Below, piece after piece: positions 12,925 through 21,282 of a stretch of 34,843 nucleotides of DNA (position 1 is the stretch's first letter; each line of letters begins with the position of its first letter). A program made the translations under genes and the position numbers. The stretch comes from an uncultured Lewinella sp. (GTDB lineage: Bacteria; Bacteroidota; Bacteroidia; Chitinophagales; Saprospiraceae). The stretch lies in contig CALMYQ010000034.1 of assembly GCA_937873655.1 (NCBI GenBank), positions 1-34,843 on the forward strand, read 5' to 3'. The notes beneath the pieces were generated by a model. It saw nothing but the letters and a program-made list of their open reading frames with translations. It was not told the origin of the DNA and searched no databases.

Positions 12925-14370
12925 ATGGAGAGCAGCAAATTGGTCAAATTTTTGGCAGACATCACCCCAAAAGAACGCGAAAGGTTCCGCCAGTTCGTGA
13001 TTTCGCCCTATATCAACCAGCATGAGAAGACCACGGAACTGATGAAAATCATCCTCGATGCCATTGACCGGGGCACCGAAAAATCGCTCGACAAGTGCAA
13101 GGTGTTCAAAAAACTGTTCCCGGGCGTGAAGTACGACGAACAGCAGTTGCACAACATCATGTCCTACCTCAAAAAGCTGTACCACAAGTTCCTGGCCTAC
13201 GAGATGTTCGAGCAAAGCGATTTCCAGGAGGAGCTTTTTGCCCTGGAAGCCGCCTTTGAAAGCAACCAGTTCGACCTGCTCAAAAACCGCGGCAAGCAAC
13301 TGGAAAAAACCCTCGAACGGCACCCGCACCGCGATTATAAGCTGTTCTATGCCAATTATAAGCTTAACTCTCTCCTCGCCTACTACGCCGGCCACTACGA
13401 AGACCGCTCCAAATCGGAGAACTTCCAGCAGATGCTCGACAACCTCGACCGCTTTTACCTGGCCGAAAAGCTGCGCCATTGCTGTCACCTGACCGCCAAC
13501 ATGATGATGATGAACACCCATTACAACTTCCGCCTCCTGGATGATATCCTGGAGCATATCCGGGAGAATTGGGCGGAATTCCAGGAGGTCAACGCCGTCA
13601 TCGTCTATTACACCATCCTCATGAGCCTGCGCGAAGACAATAACCCCGAACACTACCAGACCCTGAAGGTGATCCTGGACACGAAGATCGACTCGCTCAG
13701 CCATACCGAGCAGGCCGACCTGTACACCTTCCTGACCAACCACTGTATCCGGCAGATCAACCTGGGCGCCAACGATTACCACCGCGAACTCTTCCAGCTC
13801 TACAAACTCGGCCTTCGCACCGGTCTGTTGCTCGACCACGGCCTGCTGTCCGAATGGAACTTCAAGAACATCACCGTACTGGGTTGCAGCCTCAAGGAAT
13901 ACGAATGGACCGAACAGTTCATCATCGATTACAAGGACAAACTGCCCGCCAAGCACCGGGATAACGCCTATAACTACAACCTCGCCCACCTCTACTTCAA
14001 CAAGAAAATGTACAACGAGGCCCTCGACGCCCTCCTGCTTGTACAGTTTACTGACGTGAAATACCACCTGAACACGACCTTCCTCCTCCTGCGCACCTAT
14101 TACGAATTGCGCGATACGGAGGCCCTGCTCTCCCTCATCGAAACCTTCCGGATCTACGTCATCCGCAGCCAGAAGATCTCAACTGACCAGAAGCGGGGAT
14201 ATACCAATTTCCTCCGGTTCGCCAAGCGCCTCGTGATGCTCAAACACCAATCCTATACCTATTCCAAACAAAATCTGAAGGACAAGCTCAGCGACCTGCA
14301 CCAGAAGATCGACCAGACGAAGAATGTGATCAATAAGTTCTGGTTGCTGGAGGAGTGTGCGGCGGCGTGA
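12925..14370 (+). CDS. large alpha-helical protein of unknown function (SPY-INQHEK-type N-terminus)
   Basis: A 481-residue cytoplasmic protein with no signal peptide or membrane segment. It looks helical throughout, with TPR-like helix pairs (NYNLAHLYFNKKMYNEALDA, TFLLLRTYYELRDTEALLSL). The N-terminus KLVKFLADITPKERERFRQF followed by VISPYINQHEKTTELMKI resembles a motif I associate with a large paralogous family in Saprospiria, recalled rather than searched. The C-terminus is a likely coiled coil (NLKDKLSDLHQKIDQTKNVI). A second protein of similar size and layout is encoded at 21128-19653. It has its own clear promoter and stands alone. No enzymatic motif is visible and I assign no function. 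Confidence 0.8.
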   Translation: MESSKLVKFLADITPKERERFRQFVISPYINQHEKTTELMKIILDAIDRGTEKSLDKCKVFKKLFPGVKYDEQQLHNIMSYLKKLYHKFLAYEMFEQSDFQEELFALEAAFESNQFDLLKNRGKQLEKTLERHPHRDYKLFYANYKLNSLLAYYAGHYEDRSKSENFQQMLDNLDRFYLAEKLRHCCHLTANMMMMNTHYNFRLLDDILEHIRENWAEFQEVNAVIVYYTILMSLREDNNPEHYQTLKVILDTKIDSLSHTEQADLYTFLTNHCIRQINLGANDYHRELFQLYKLGLRTGLLLDHGLLSEWNFKNITVLGCSLKEYEWTEQFIIDYKDKLPAKHRDNAYNYNLAHLYFNKKMYNEALDALLLVQFTDVKYHLNTTFLLLRTYYELRDTEALLSLIETFRIYVIRSQKISTDQKRGYTNFLRFAKRLVMLKHQSYTYSKQNLKDKLSDLHQKIDQTKNVINKFWLLEECAAA

Positions 14371-14472
14371 TGGTTGGAGGAAATGAGAAAAGTAATGGGT
14401 AAAGGCGGCGCGCCACGCATGAAAATATCATCTCCTATCTGGGTTCACGGATTCAGATGAATGGCTTATCAA

Positions 14473-14540
14473 GCCCTGCGGCAGGCAGGCTTGCAGACTT
14501 AATAATCCGCCTCCGTCTGCCGAAGTCTTGACGAAGGCAG
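14473..14540. repeat. two palindromic repeat elements in the 481-aa/Uma2 gap
   Basis: Around 14471-14492, AAGCC...GGCTT with an inner TGC/GCA pair forms a hairpin. At 14517-14540, CTGCC, GAAGTCTTGACGAA, GGCAG belongs to the same class as the dispersed CCGCC...GGCGG hairpins, with the stem bases changed on both sides. The rest of 14371-14588 shows nothing I can name. Confidence 0.6.
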
Positions 14541-14588
14541 CCCCGCCTTGGAAAAGGTCCGGTAGTGTGCGGGATTTCAGAACATGCA

Positions 14589-15155
14589 TTACAATACCGT
14601 GCCCACTTCAATGCCTTTCACCATCCCGGTCTGCAACGCATCCCCCGGCCGGTAAATATCGATCCGGGAATAACCCGCCGGCGACGGAGAAGAATACACC
14701 TCAATGGCCTTGCCCTCCAGGTCGATCACCCAGGCTTCGGGAATGCCCGCTTCGGCGTACAACGGCATTTTAACCTGGCGGTCCTTTTGCAGGCTGGACC
14801 CCGCCACTTCGATCACAAGGAGAACGTCTTCAGCCCGTGGATGGGCATCGGAATAGAGGTCGGCCCGCATTTTCAGAACAGCGATATCCGGCTCGGGCTC
14901 GGAATCCGGTCCCAGCTCGATGGGGTCCTGAACACTAATGATATATTGTTCTCCAAAAAGTTTACTTAGAAGCCGGTTTAACTTTTTGACCATTCCGGCA
15001 TGAGGACTGTTAATAGGGCGCATTTCAATGATTTCACCATGGAGTAATTCAACGCGTTTATCCTCGGACAAAATACCGGTTTCCCCCATCCGGTGATAAT
15101 CCTCAACGGTCAGGCGGTATTTCTTCAGGAGTTGCTTTTCAGGTTCGGCGCCCAC
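14589..15155 (-). CDS. Uma2 family (DUF820) PD-(D/E)XK nuclease-like protein
   Basis: A 188-residue member of the Uma2/DUF820 family, which has a restriction-endonuclease-like fold and usually no proven substrate. Family signatures are present in order: LTVEDYHRMGETGILSEDKR, VELLHGEIIEMRPIN, SPHAGMVKKLNRLL, the acidic EPEPDIAVLK, LLVIEVAGSSLQKDRQVK and YAEAGIPEAWVIDL. The aspartate in PDIAV and the glutamate in VIEV would bind the metal, with the lysine pattern of KDRQVK nearby. The length is normal. It is a single gene flanked by repeat-rich gaps. These genes are often scattered in many copies; a cellular role cannot be given. Confidence 0.9.
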   Translation of the reverse strand: MGAEPEKQLLKKYRLTVEDYHRMGETGILSEDKRVELLHGEIIEMRPINSPHAGMVKKLNRLLSKLFGEQYIISVQDPIELGPDSEPEPDIAVLKMRADLYSDAHPRAEDVLLVIEVAGSSLQKDRQVKMPLYAEAGIPEAWVIDLEGKAIEVYSSPSPAGYSRIDIYRPGDALQTGMVKGIEVGTVL

Positions 15156-15279
15156 TTTATTTGCTTTGATTGATTAGGCAAGATAAGGAAATTTGGGCAG
15201 ACTGGAACGGAGTTTTGCATATTGAAGTTTTAATGAATAGGAGATTCCGTATTTTTGTAAAAACGTATCTATTTAGGTT

Positions 15280-15350
15280 CCCGCAGATGCCGCAGATGCT
15301 CGCAGAATTCAGGCAACCTATCATCTGCGAAAATCTGCGGAATCTGCGGG
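15280..15350. repeat. three-step inverted repeat built on CCGCAGAT
   Basis: The left side is CCCGCAGAT, CCGCAGAT, CGCAGA (15280-15306). The right side is TCTGCG, ATCTGCGG, ATCTGCGGG (15324-15350), pairing in reverse order around a 17-base loop. All three steps are perfect, giving 23 paired bases with small bulges. It lies in the divergent gap between the Uma2 gene and the dehydrogenase gene. No T-tract follows, so it is probably not a terminator. Confidence 0.85.
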
Positions 15351-15404
15351 AGATAAGCTGCTTCACCGTTTTTTTTCGCACGACTTCGGTATTATTCGCC
15401 ATAG

Positions 15405-15420
15405 ACGTAAATAATTACGT
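15405..15420. promoter_or_regulatory. palindrome upstream of the FAD/Fe-S dehydrogenase
   Basis: ACGTAA, ATAA, TTACGT: a perfect 6-bp inverted repeat with a 4-base centre, 21 bases before the ATG at 15442. Size and position fit an operator for a dimeric regulator, but a single short palindrome can occur by chance. Confidence 0.35.
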
Positions 15421-15441
15421 TTTGAAATGCATTAAAAAACT

Positions 15442-18366
15442 ATGACCAACTTCCAAAACCTGGCCGCCCAACTCGAAGGCGAACTCCACACGGACGACCT
15501 CCACCGCTTGCTCTATTCCACCGACGGGTCCATTTACAAACAAAAACCCCTCGGCGTGGCTTTGCCCAAAAATGAAAGCGACCTCAAAAAGATCGTCCGG
15601 TTTGCCGCCGACCATCAGGTGCCGCTCATCCCCCGCACGGCGGGCACATCGCTGGCCGGGCAGGTAGTAGGGGAGGGGTTGATCGTGGATGTCTCCAAAT
15701 ACTTCAATCAGATCCTGGAGTTGAATGTAAAGGAACGCTGGGTGCGCGTCCAACCGGGCGTGATCCGCGATGAACTGAACGCCTTTCTCAAACCCCACGG
15801 CCTGTTTTTCGGCCCCAATACCTCTACGGCCAGCCGCTGCATGCTGGGCGGAATGCTGGGCAACAACTCCTGCGGGACCACCTCTATCAAATACGGCGTC
15901 ACGCGCGACAAGGTCATTGCCGTGAAAACCCTGCTGAGCGACGGCTCGGAAGTGACCTTCGGACCGCTTTCCCCGGACGGATTCCAGCAAAAATGTACCG
16001 GCGACACCCTCGAAAATAAGATCTACCGGCAGCTGCGCGATGAATTGGGCAATCCCGCGATCCAGGCAGAGATCCGCCGCGAATACCCCAAACCGGGCAT
16101 CCACCGCCGCAATACCGGCTACGCGCTTGATATCCTGCTCAATGCCAACGTCTTCACCCCCGGCGGACCGGATATCAACCTGTCCAAACTCCTGGCGGGC
16201 TCCGAAGGTACGCTGGCCGTCACCGCAGAGATCACGTTCAAACTGGATCCGCTGCCGCCGCCGGAGGAAGTGCTGCTTTGCGCCCATTTCAACTCGCTGG
16301 ATGAAGCCATGCAGGCCACCCTCATTGCGATGCAGTACGAACCGTACGGTTGCGAGCTGATGGACAAGATCATCCTGGATTGTACCAAAGAGAACCGCGA
16401 GCAGCAAAAGAACCGCTTTTTCCTCCAGGGCGATCCTGCCGCCGTGCTCATCATCGAACACCGGGGGCCGACCCGCCTTGCGGCCGAAGCGACGGCCTAC
16501 GCCACGATTACCCACCTGCGGTCCGCCGGGCTGGGGTATGCCTTCCCGCTGGTTTACCCGCCGGATACGCCCCGGGTGCTGGCCCTGCGTGCGGCAGGCT
16601 TCGGCGTGTTGTCCAACATCAAAAGCGATCGCAAGCCGCTGGAGTTTGTGGAGGATACCGCTGTCGACCTGGCGGACCTGCCGGCCTATATCCGCGAATT
16701 CGGTGAGCTAATGGAGACCTTCAACCAGCGGGTTGTGTATTATGCCCATGCCGGCGCCGGCGAATTGCACCTCCGGCCGTCCATCAACCTGAAGACGGAG
16801 GAAGGCGTGCGCGAAATGGAGGCCATCGCGGAAGCGACCGCCCGGCTGGTCAAGAAATACGGCGGCTCGCTCAGCGGCGAACACGGCGACGGACGCGTGC
16901 GCGGGCCGTTCATCCCCATCGCATTGGGGCAAAAGAACTACGAACTGCTGAAAAGGGTGAAACAAACCTGGGACCCCGACCGCCTGTTCAATCCCGGCAA
17001 GATCACGGATACGCCGCCGATGACTGAAAACCTGCGGCACGTGGTCAATCCGCCGGATCCGCATTTCGACACGGCCTTTGATTTCTCGCCGGTCGGCGGC
17101 ATTTTGCACCTGGCCGAAAAATGCAACGGCTCCGGGGATTGCCGGAAGCTCAATTTTTCCGGCGGCGTGATGTGCCCCAGTTACCGCGCTACCCGCAACG
17201 AAAAGGATACGACCCGGGGGCGGGCCAATGCCCTGCGCGAAGTGTTGACGATGAACGCGCACGAAAACCCGTTCGACCACCCGGCGTTGCACGAAGCGAT
17301 GGACCTCTGCCTGTCGTGCAAGGGCTGTACTTCCGAATGCCCGTCGAGCGTGGATATGGCCGCCCTGAAGGCGGAATATCAGCACCAGAACTGGCAAAAA
17401 AAAGGGATCCCGCTGAAAATACGCGCTATTGCCCATATCGACCGGCTGAATGCCCTGGGTATGCTGGCGCCCGGCCTGGCCAATCGGGTCATGAACCACC
17501 CGAAATGGGGGCCCAGGATGAAGGCGTTCCTGGGGATAGCCCCGCAACGCACCTTGCCGGCGCTGCAACCGGTGTCGCTGCGGAAATGGTTCAGGCGCAA
17601 TCGGCGAAAGCTTCGGCCGGAAGGAACGCCGAAAGGCCGGGTCTATTTTTTTTGCGACGAATTCACCAACTACAATGACACCGGGATCGGGATCAAGGCC
17701 GTGGAGTTGCTCAACCGCCTGGGATATGAGGTGCGCATGCCGAAACACGCCTCCAGCGGGCGGGCGGCGATCTCAAAGGGCCTGCTGCTGAATGCCCGCA
17801 AAAAGGCAGCCGGGAATGTCCGCATATTCAGCCGCCTGATCAGTGAAGCTACTCCGCTGGTGGGGGTGGAGCCGTCTGCGATCCTCAGTTTCCGGGATGA
17901 ATACCCCCGCCTGTTGCGCGGTGAAGCCCAGACAACAGCCAACCGGATCGCGCCCCACGCCCTGATGATCGAGGAATTTCTGGCCGGAGAAGCCAAAGCC
18001 GGCCGGATCGGTCCGGAGTATTTTACCAAGGCGCCGAAAAAAGTGCTGTTGCATGGCCACTGTCACCAGAAGGCCCTGGCGAGCACAGAGGCGAGCGCCT
18101 TTATATTATCGCTGCCGGAAAACTGGACGGTGAGTGTTATTCCCTCCGGTTGCTGCGGCATGGCCGGCTCTTTCGGTTACGAAAAGGAACATTACGAGCT
18201 CAGCATGCAGATCGCCGAAATGGTGCTGATGCCGGCCGTCCGGGAAGCCGGTGCGGATACGCTCATTGCAGCTCCGGGTACCAGCTGCCGCCACCAGATT
18301 ATGGATGGGACGGGGCGGAGGTCGGTGCATCCGGTGGAGGGGTTGTGGGAGGCGGTGTTAGCATAG
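15442..18366 (+). CDS. FAD-linked / Fe-S dehydrogenase fusion (D-lactate/glycolate-type, YdiJ-like)
   Basis: A 974-residue fusion of a GlcD-like flavoprotein and a GlcF-like iron-sulfur protein, expected to oxidise a 2-hydroxy acid such as D-lactate and pass electrons to the respiratory chain. The FAD_binding_4 domain (about 35-270) has PRTAGTSLAGQVVGEG at 64-79 and GGMLGNNSCGTTSIKYG near 136-152. The FAD-oxidase C-terminal domain (to about 535) contains GEHGDGRVRGP. Next come two cysteine sets: CNGSGDC...MCP from C561, and CLSCKGCTSECP near 624-635. The C-terminal CCG-type domain has GHCHQKAL near 872 and SGCCGMAGSFGYE near 904. The length is close to E. coli YdiJ. The substrate cannot be fixed from sequence. 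No partner subunits lie nearby, as expected for a fusion. Confidence 0.93.
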   Translation: MTNFQNLAAQLEGELHTDDLHRLLYSTDGSIYKQKPLGVALPKNESDLKKIVRFAADHQVPLIPRTAGTSLAGQVVGEGLIVDVSKYFNQILELNVKERWVRVQPGVIRDELNAFLKPHGLFFGPNTSTASRCMLGGMLGNNSCGTTSIKYGVTRDKVIAVKTLLSDGSEVTFGPLSPDGFQQKCTGDTLENKIYRQLRDELGNPAIQAEIRREYPKPGIHRRNTGYALDILLNANVFTPGGPDINLSKLLAGSEGTLAVTAEITFKLDPLPPPEEVLLCAHFNSLDEAMQATLIAMQYEPYGCELMDKIILDCTKENREQQKNRFFLQGDPAAVLIIEHRGPTRLAAEATAYATITHLRSAGLGYAFPLVYPPDTPRVLALRAAGFGVLSNIKSDRKPLEFVEDTAVDLADLPAYIREFGELMETFNQRVVYYAHAGAGELHLRPSINLKTEEGVREMEAIAEATARLVKKYGGSLSGEHGDGRVRGPFIPIALGQKNYELLKRVKQTWDPDRLFNPGKITDTPPMTENLRHVVNPPDPHFDTAFDFSPVGGILHLAEKCNGSGDCRKLNFSGGVMCPSYRATRNEKDTTRGRANALREVLTMNAHENPFDHPALHEAMDLCLSCKGCTSECPSSVDMAALKAEYQHQNWQKKGIPLKIRAIAHIDRLNALGMLAPGLANRVMNHPKWGPRMKAFLGIAPQRTLPALQPVSLRKWFRRNRRKLRPEGTPKGRVYFFCDEFTNYNDTGIGIKAVELLNRLGYEVRMPKHASSGRAAISKGLLLNARKKAAGNVRIFSRLISEATPLVGVEPSAILSFRDEYPRLLRGEAQTTANRIAPHALMIEEFLAGEAKAGRIGPEYFTKAPKKVLLHGHCHQKALASTEASAFILSLPENWTVSVIPSGCCGMAGSFGYEKEHYELSMQIAEMVLMPAVREAGADTLIAAPGTSCRHQIMDGTGRRSVHPVEGLWEAVLA

Positions 18367-18446
18367 AAGGAGGAGGAATTGAGGATTTGTTGATGCGTTG
18401 ATAACAGTCCGCAGTTTGTCAGTCCGCAGTCTGCCCTCACAACGGG

Positions 18447-18935
18447 ATGAGCAAAAAAAATAATTTTATTAAAACACACATGGTTCTTTTAGGTCAATAT
18501 CACAATAGTATTTTGGATTTATTGGGAGAAAAGTTGATTTTTAAAAATTGTACTTGCAATGATTCCGACTCATTAAGATTACAAATTCAATCAGAAATAA
18601 ATTCTCATCCAGTATTTTCGGACTATTTTGATGCAGAAGATGATTGCTTAATCTACGATGCTGTTGGCAATTTTTGTCAATTTACCTCTACGGCAGATTA
18701 TCGCAATGCTGTTGCAAATTTATTGCTTTCGACACTGGATTCTTTGGAAGCTTCGAATTTGTTTGGGCCTCAGGAGCTGAAGTTATACTGTCAGATTTTC
18801 CAGGAGGGCTTTTGGCTGTCGAAAGCGACACTTATTAATTCACCGGTCTTTAAATCCATTTTTGATGACGGGAAAAATTCTGATATTATTTTTTTTAATG
18901 AGCTGGGGGTTCTATGCAATTTTCAAATTTTTTGA
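18447..18935 (+). CDS. small protein of unknown function in AT-rich island
   Basis: A 162-residue soluble protein that I do not recognise. It has no signal peptide or membrane helix; acidic stretches (YFDAEDDCLIYD) and several cysteines stand out. Base composition is sharply more AT-rich than the dehydrogenase gene upstream, with many A/T third positions, pointing to horizontal origin. The start could be 18447 or the second ATG at 18480. Its end overlaps the next small gene by up to 74 bases. Together with the two small membrane proteins that follow it may form an acquired cassette. Confidence 0.6.
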   Translation: MSKKNNFIKTHMVLLGQYHNSILDLLGEKLIFKNCTCNDSDSLRLQIQSEINSHPVFSDYFDAEDDCLIYDAVGNFCQFTSTADYRNAVANLLLSTLDSLEASNLFGPQELKLYCQIFQEGFWLSKATLINSPVFKSIFDDGKNSDIIFFNELGVLCNFQIF

Positions 18936-19164
18936 ATTGAAATTCGGAAAATTAAATAATAAACTTCCTGTTACTGCAAATAAATATTGGATTGCGATAA
19001 ATTACGGCCTGTCCTGGGGGGCGTTTAATTCGTTTATTCCAATCCTGTTTGAGGCCTCTGCAATAAAGGGGAAACAAATTTTTATTATTTCTGAAGTTGT
19101 TTTATCGATTTTTGTTTTAATATTTTATTATCTATATTTTAAAAAACAAAATTTCAACAAATGA
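18862..19164 (+). CDS. small membrane protein of unknown function (three TM helices)
   Basis: A 100-residue protein with helices at about 5-24 (ILILFFLMSWGFYAIFKFF), 45-65 (IAINYGLSWGAFNSFIPILF) and 74-94 (IFIISEVVLSIFVLIFYYLY), ending in a basic tail. No family recognised. The start overlaps the end of the preceding gene in another frame; an internal ATG at 18898 would halve the overlap but shorten the first helix. The stop overlaps the next start as ATGA, a sign of translational coupling. Strongly AT-rich. Confidence 0.6.
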   Translation: MMTGKILILFFLMSWGFYAIFKFFELKFGKLNNKLPVTANKYWIAINYGLSWGAFNSFIPILFEASAIKGKQIFIISEVVLSIFVLIFYYLYFKKQNFNK

Positions 19165-19352
19165 AAGCTGAGTTGTTATTTTTGTTGTTGCTGTTTCCAG
19201 TAATCATAAATTTTTCTGTTTATTATTATCTTGAAGCAAAATCCCTAAATAGTAAGATTGATTTTAGAAAAGTTTGGGTTTGGATCAATTTTTTAGGAGC
19301 TGTCTTTGTTCCATTTATTTTAATACTAGAAATGATGAAAGTATTGAAATAA
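19161..19352 (+). CDS. small membrane protein of unknown function (two TM helices)
   Basis: A 63-residue protein with two hydrophobic helices (ELLFLLLLFPVIINFSVYYY and VWVWINFLGAVFVPFILILE) separated by a short basic loop. It shares the AT-rich composition of the two genes before it and starts in a 4-base ATGA overlap with the previous stop, so the pair is likely to be made together. No family recognised; a membrane partner or immunity protein is possible but unsupported. Confidence 0.55.
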   Translation: MKAELLFLLLLFPVIINFSVYYYLEAKSLNSKIDFRKVWVWINFLGAVFVPFILILEMMKVLK

Positions 19353-19358
19353 GAGTAA

Positions 19359-19625
19359 TTGATAAGCGCTAACCTCTATCCCGAAATGCCGATACATTAC
19401 GACATAGAAACCGATGGTCTTTATTTGGAAGGCATTGAAATAGGCATTAAAAAAGGCATTGAAAAGGGTATCGAAAAAGGTATCGGGAGAGGATTACACT
19501 TATCCGTTCAACGGCTGATGGTTAAATTTCCCGAATTCTCCGATGCGTATATCGCTGATATCCTGGAAACCTCTATCGAACTGGTTCGACAGGTTCGGGC
19601 GGATATGGATAGCAGGAATAGCTGA
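19359..19625 (+). pseudogene. C-terminal remnant of an Rpn/PD-(D/E)XK transposase-like protein
   Basis: The frame is 88 codons from TTG at 19359, or 79 from the ATG at 19386. It contains the run GIEIGIKKGIEKGIEKGIG, the glycine/lysine-rich linker typical of the C-terminal part of Rpn-family recombination-promoting nucleases, then a short helical tail (IADILETSIELVRQVRAD) like theirs. Intact proteins are about 250-320 residues and carry the nuclease domain first; that domain is absent here. The AT-rich genes lie where it should be. It is most simply a truncated gene left by the event that brought in the island; expression from the ATG at 19386 is possible. Confidence 0.6.
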
Positions 19626-19652
19626 TTCGTTGAGCAGCTGATCTGGTCCAAA

Positions 19653-21128
19653 TCAACCTCCAAGCCATCCCTCCAGGTCCAGGTACTCAAAAAATCGCCG
19701 TTCCGATCCATCCTCCATCAATATACCGATCTCCTGCTGCCATTCTCGTTTGATCTCCTTTTTTTCTTTTTCCCCGGCCGCCGATCCTAATCTTCGCAAA
19801 TTGGTCAGCAAGAGCCGTTCAGCCTTCAGTACGTCTCTGCGCTGGGCCACCTGCCGCCGCGCGCTGACCAGCAAATGCTCCATCAACTGATCGTTGCCCA
19901 GCTCGTAGTGGATGAGCAGGTATAACCACAATGCGTAGCGGTAAATTTCTTCAGCAACGGCAGGGCGGTTCTCCTGGTACAGCGGCGTAATCTGCGCCAG
20001 CGCGAACCCGTAGTTCCGGGTTTGAAAAGCGATAAGCCCCAGCAGATAACGCAACGTAACCACGGTTTGCGGCAGTAAATCCTTTTCGAGGCGATGAAGG
20101 CTGGCGGCAATTTCCGGCGCCTTCAGAAAAGCTGCTGCATATTTGCGCTGCGCGATCAGGCTGTTCAATTCCAGTTGGGAACTCCATTGGAATATGCGGA
20201 TATTGAGCCCCTTGATCTGTTTGAAAGCGGAGCGGTGGCGCAGCGCCCGCAACTTATCCAGCCCCCGGCTCAGCCCGGCGTGGTCGCCCAGTTGGAGCTG
20301 GTCGATGAGCAGGTTGTAGAGGGTCGACAGGTAGCGGTCGGCGATGAACCGGGCGTTGTCCGGAAACGCTTCCAGGGTTTCCAATAACGCCTTGTTGGAA
20401 TTGTAGGCTTCCGTTTTTTCTCCCTGCATGAAAAAGAACAAGGATCTGGCCTGTTGGAAATCGGCCTTGCCGGCGCCCGAACCCCCCGTTGGCGACAAAG
20501 GCAGCAGCGTTTCCCGGAAATGATCGGCCGTTTCCGGGGTATAGCGTACCCGCCGGACATGCAATCGGGCCATTTCACTCTTCAGCCAGGCCTGTTCCAG
20601 ATCTATTCGCAGGCTGTCCAGGTGGGCAGCGTAGGTTTCCCGCCACAGTTGCAATTGAGCGGAGGATAACCCTGTTTTGAATCCTTTTTCCAACCAGGCG
20701 CGCTCAAGGTCCATGTATTCCGGCCAGTATGCGGTCAGTCCATCCCGCCCGATCTGTTTTTTTAGTTTGACCAGCAAAGCCCCGGCCTGTTCTTCCAGCC
20801 CTCTTTTCAGCAGGATATACACCTGGTGAAGCCGTCGCTTGACCTGTTCCTCCGGCGACTGTTCCATATAATAAAGGTGTAAACTATCCAGGAGTCGCTG
20901 ATAGAGCTGTTCCTTGATCACGGGCAGATGCCGTAAAAAGGAAGCGCCGGTGAGCCGCATTTTCAGCTCGCGCTCTGAAAATTCGGACAGGGCCTCCAAC
21001 GTGTCAAAAAGCCGCAGATAATCCAGGTCGGTCTTGCCGTGCAGGGTGGCCTGGCGTCGAAAATGGCGCTTTTCAGCCGCATTCAGGCTTTTGATCAGCA
21101 AAAAGAGTTTGTTGCCGGCAGGTTTCAA
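19653..21128 (-). CDS. large alpha-helical protein of unknown function
   Basis: A 491-residue cytoplasmic protein with no signal peptide, membrane segment or recognised catalytic motif. It is helical throughout, with TPR-like segments (YLSTLYNLLIDQLQLGDHAG, YRYALWLYLLIHYELGNDQL). The opening KLFLLIKSLNAAEKRHFRRQ resembles, in order and spacing, the opening of the 481-residue protein at 12925 (short helix, E-K/R, RF or HFRR, then a length of about 480-490). I infer a shared, very diverged family; a profile comparison would be needed. The gene is divergent from the propeller gene, and TAAATTTG on the minus strand (21210-21203) is a possible -7 box. Confidence 0.75.
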   Translation of the reverse strand: MKPAGNKLFLLIKSLNAAEKRHFRRQATLHGKTDLDYLRLFDTLEALSEFSERELKMRLTGASFLRHLPVIKEQLYQRLLDSLHLYYMEQSPEEQVKRRLHQVYILLKRGLEEQAGALLVKLKKQIGRDGLTAYWPEYMDLERAWLEKGFKTGLSSAQLQLWRETYAAHLDSLRIDLEQAWLKSEMARLHVRRVRYTPETADHFRETLLPLSPTGGSGAGKADFQQARSLFFFMQGEKTEAYNSNKALLETLEAFPDNARFIADRYLSTLYNLLIDQLQLGDHAGLSRGLDKLRALRHRSAFKQIKGLNIRIFQWSSQLELNSLIAQRKYAAAFLKAPEIAASLHRLEKDLLPQTVVTLRYLLGLIAFQTRNYGFALAQITPLYQENRPAVAEEIYRYALWLYLLIHYELGNDQLMEHLLVSARRQVAQRRDVLKAERLLLTNLRRLGSAAGEKEKKEIKREWQQEIGILMEDGSERRFFEYLDLEGWLGG

Positions 21129-21230
21129 TTCAATTAAAGATTTAATTTAAAACAAGGTTGAATAATGTTCTAAAAATACAAATTCCATTCAAAACACAAT
21201 TACAAATTTAATTTATACTTTAAAATTGAC

Positions 21231-21260
21231 TTGTCCGCCGCTTCCGGTATGCCTAACTTG
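21231..21260 (+). promoter_or_regulatory. candidate promoter of the propeller protein
   Basis: TTG at 21231-21233, 20 bases, TAACTTG at 21254-21260: close to TTG/TAnnTTTG. The transcript would start near 21267, 16 bases before the ATG at 21283. The upstream ATG at 21226 would fall inside the promoter. Confidence 0.5.
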
Positions 21261-21282
21261 TGCCTATAAAACAAGTCAAGAG

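Noticed and set aside
12910..14067. A 385-codon minus-strand frame.
   Set aside because: Antisense to the 481-residue protein; its valine/glutamate-rich low-complexity content is typical of shadow frames.
15157..15402. An 81-codon minus-strand frame upstream of the dehydrogenase.
   Set aside because: It translates the CCGCAGAT inverted repeat and AT-rich flank; no family resemblance.
15415..17748. Two minus-strand frames of about 350 codons.
   Set aside because: Antisense shadows of the FAD/Fe-S dehydrogenase, which shows complete domain motifs.
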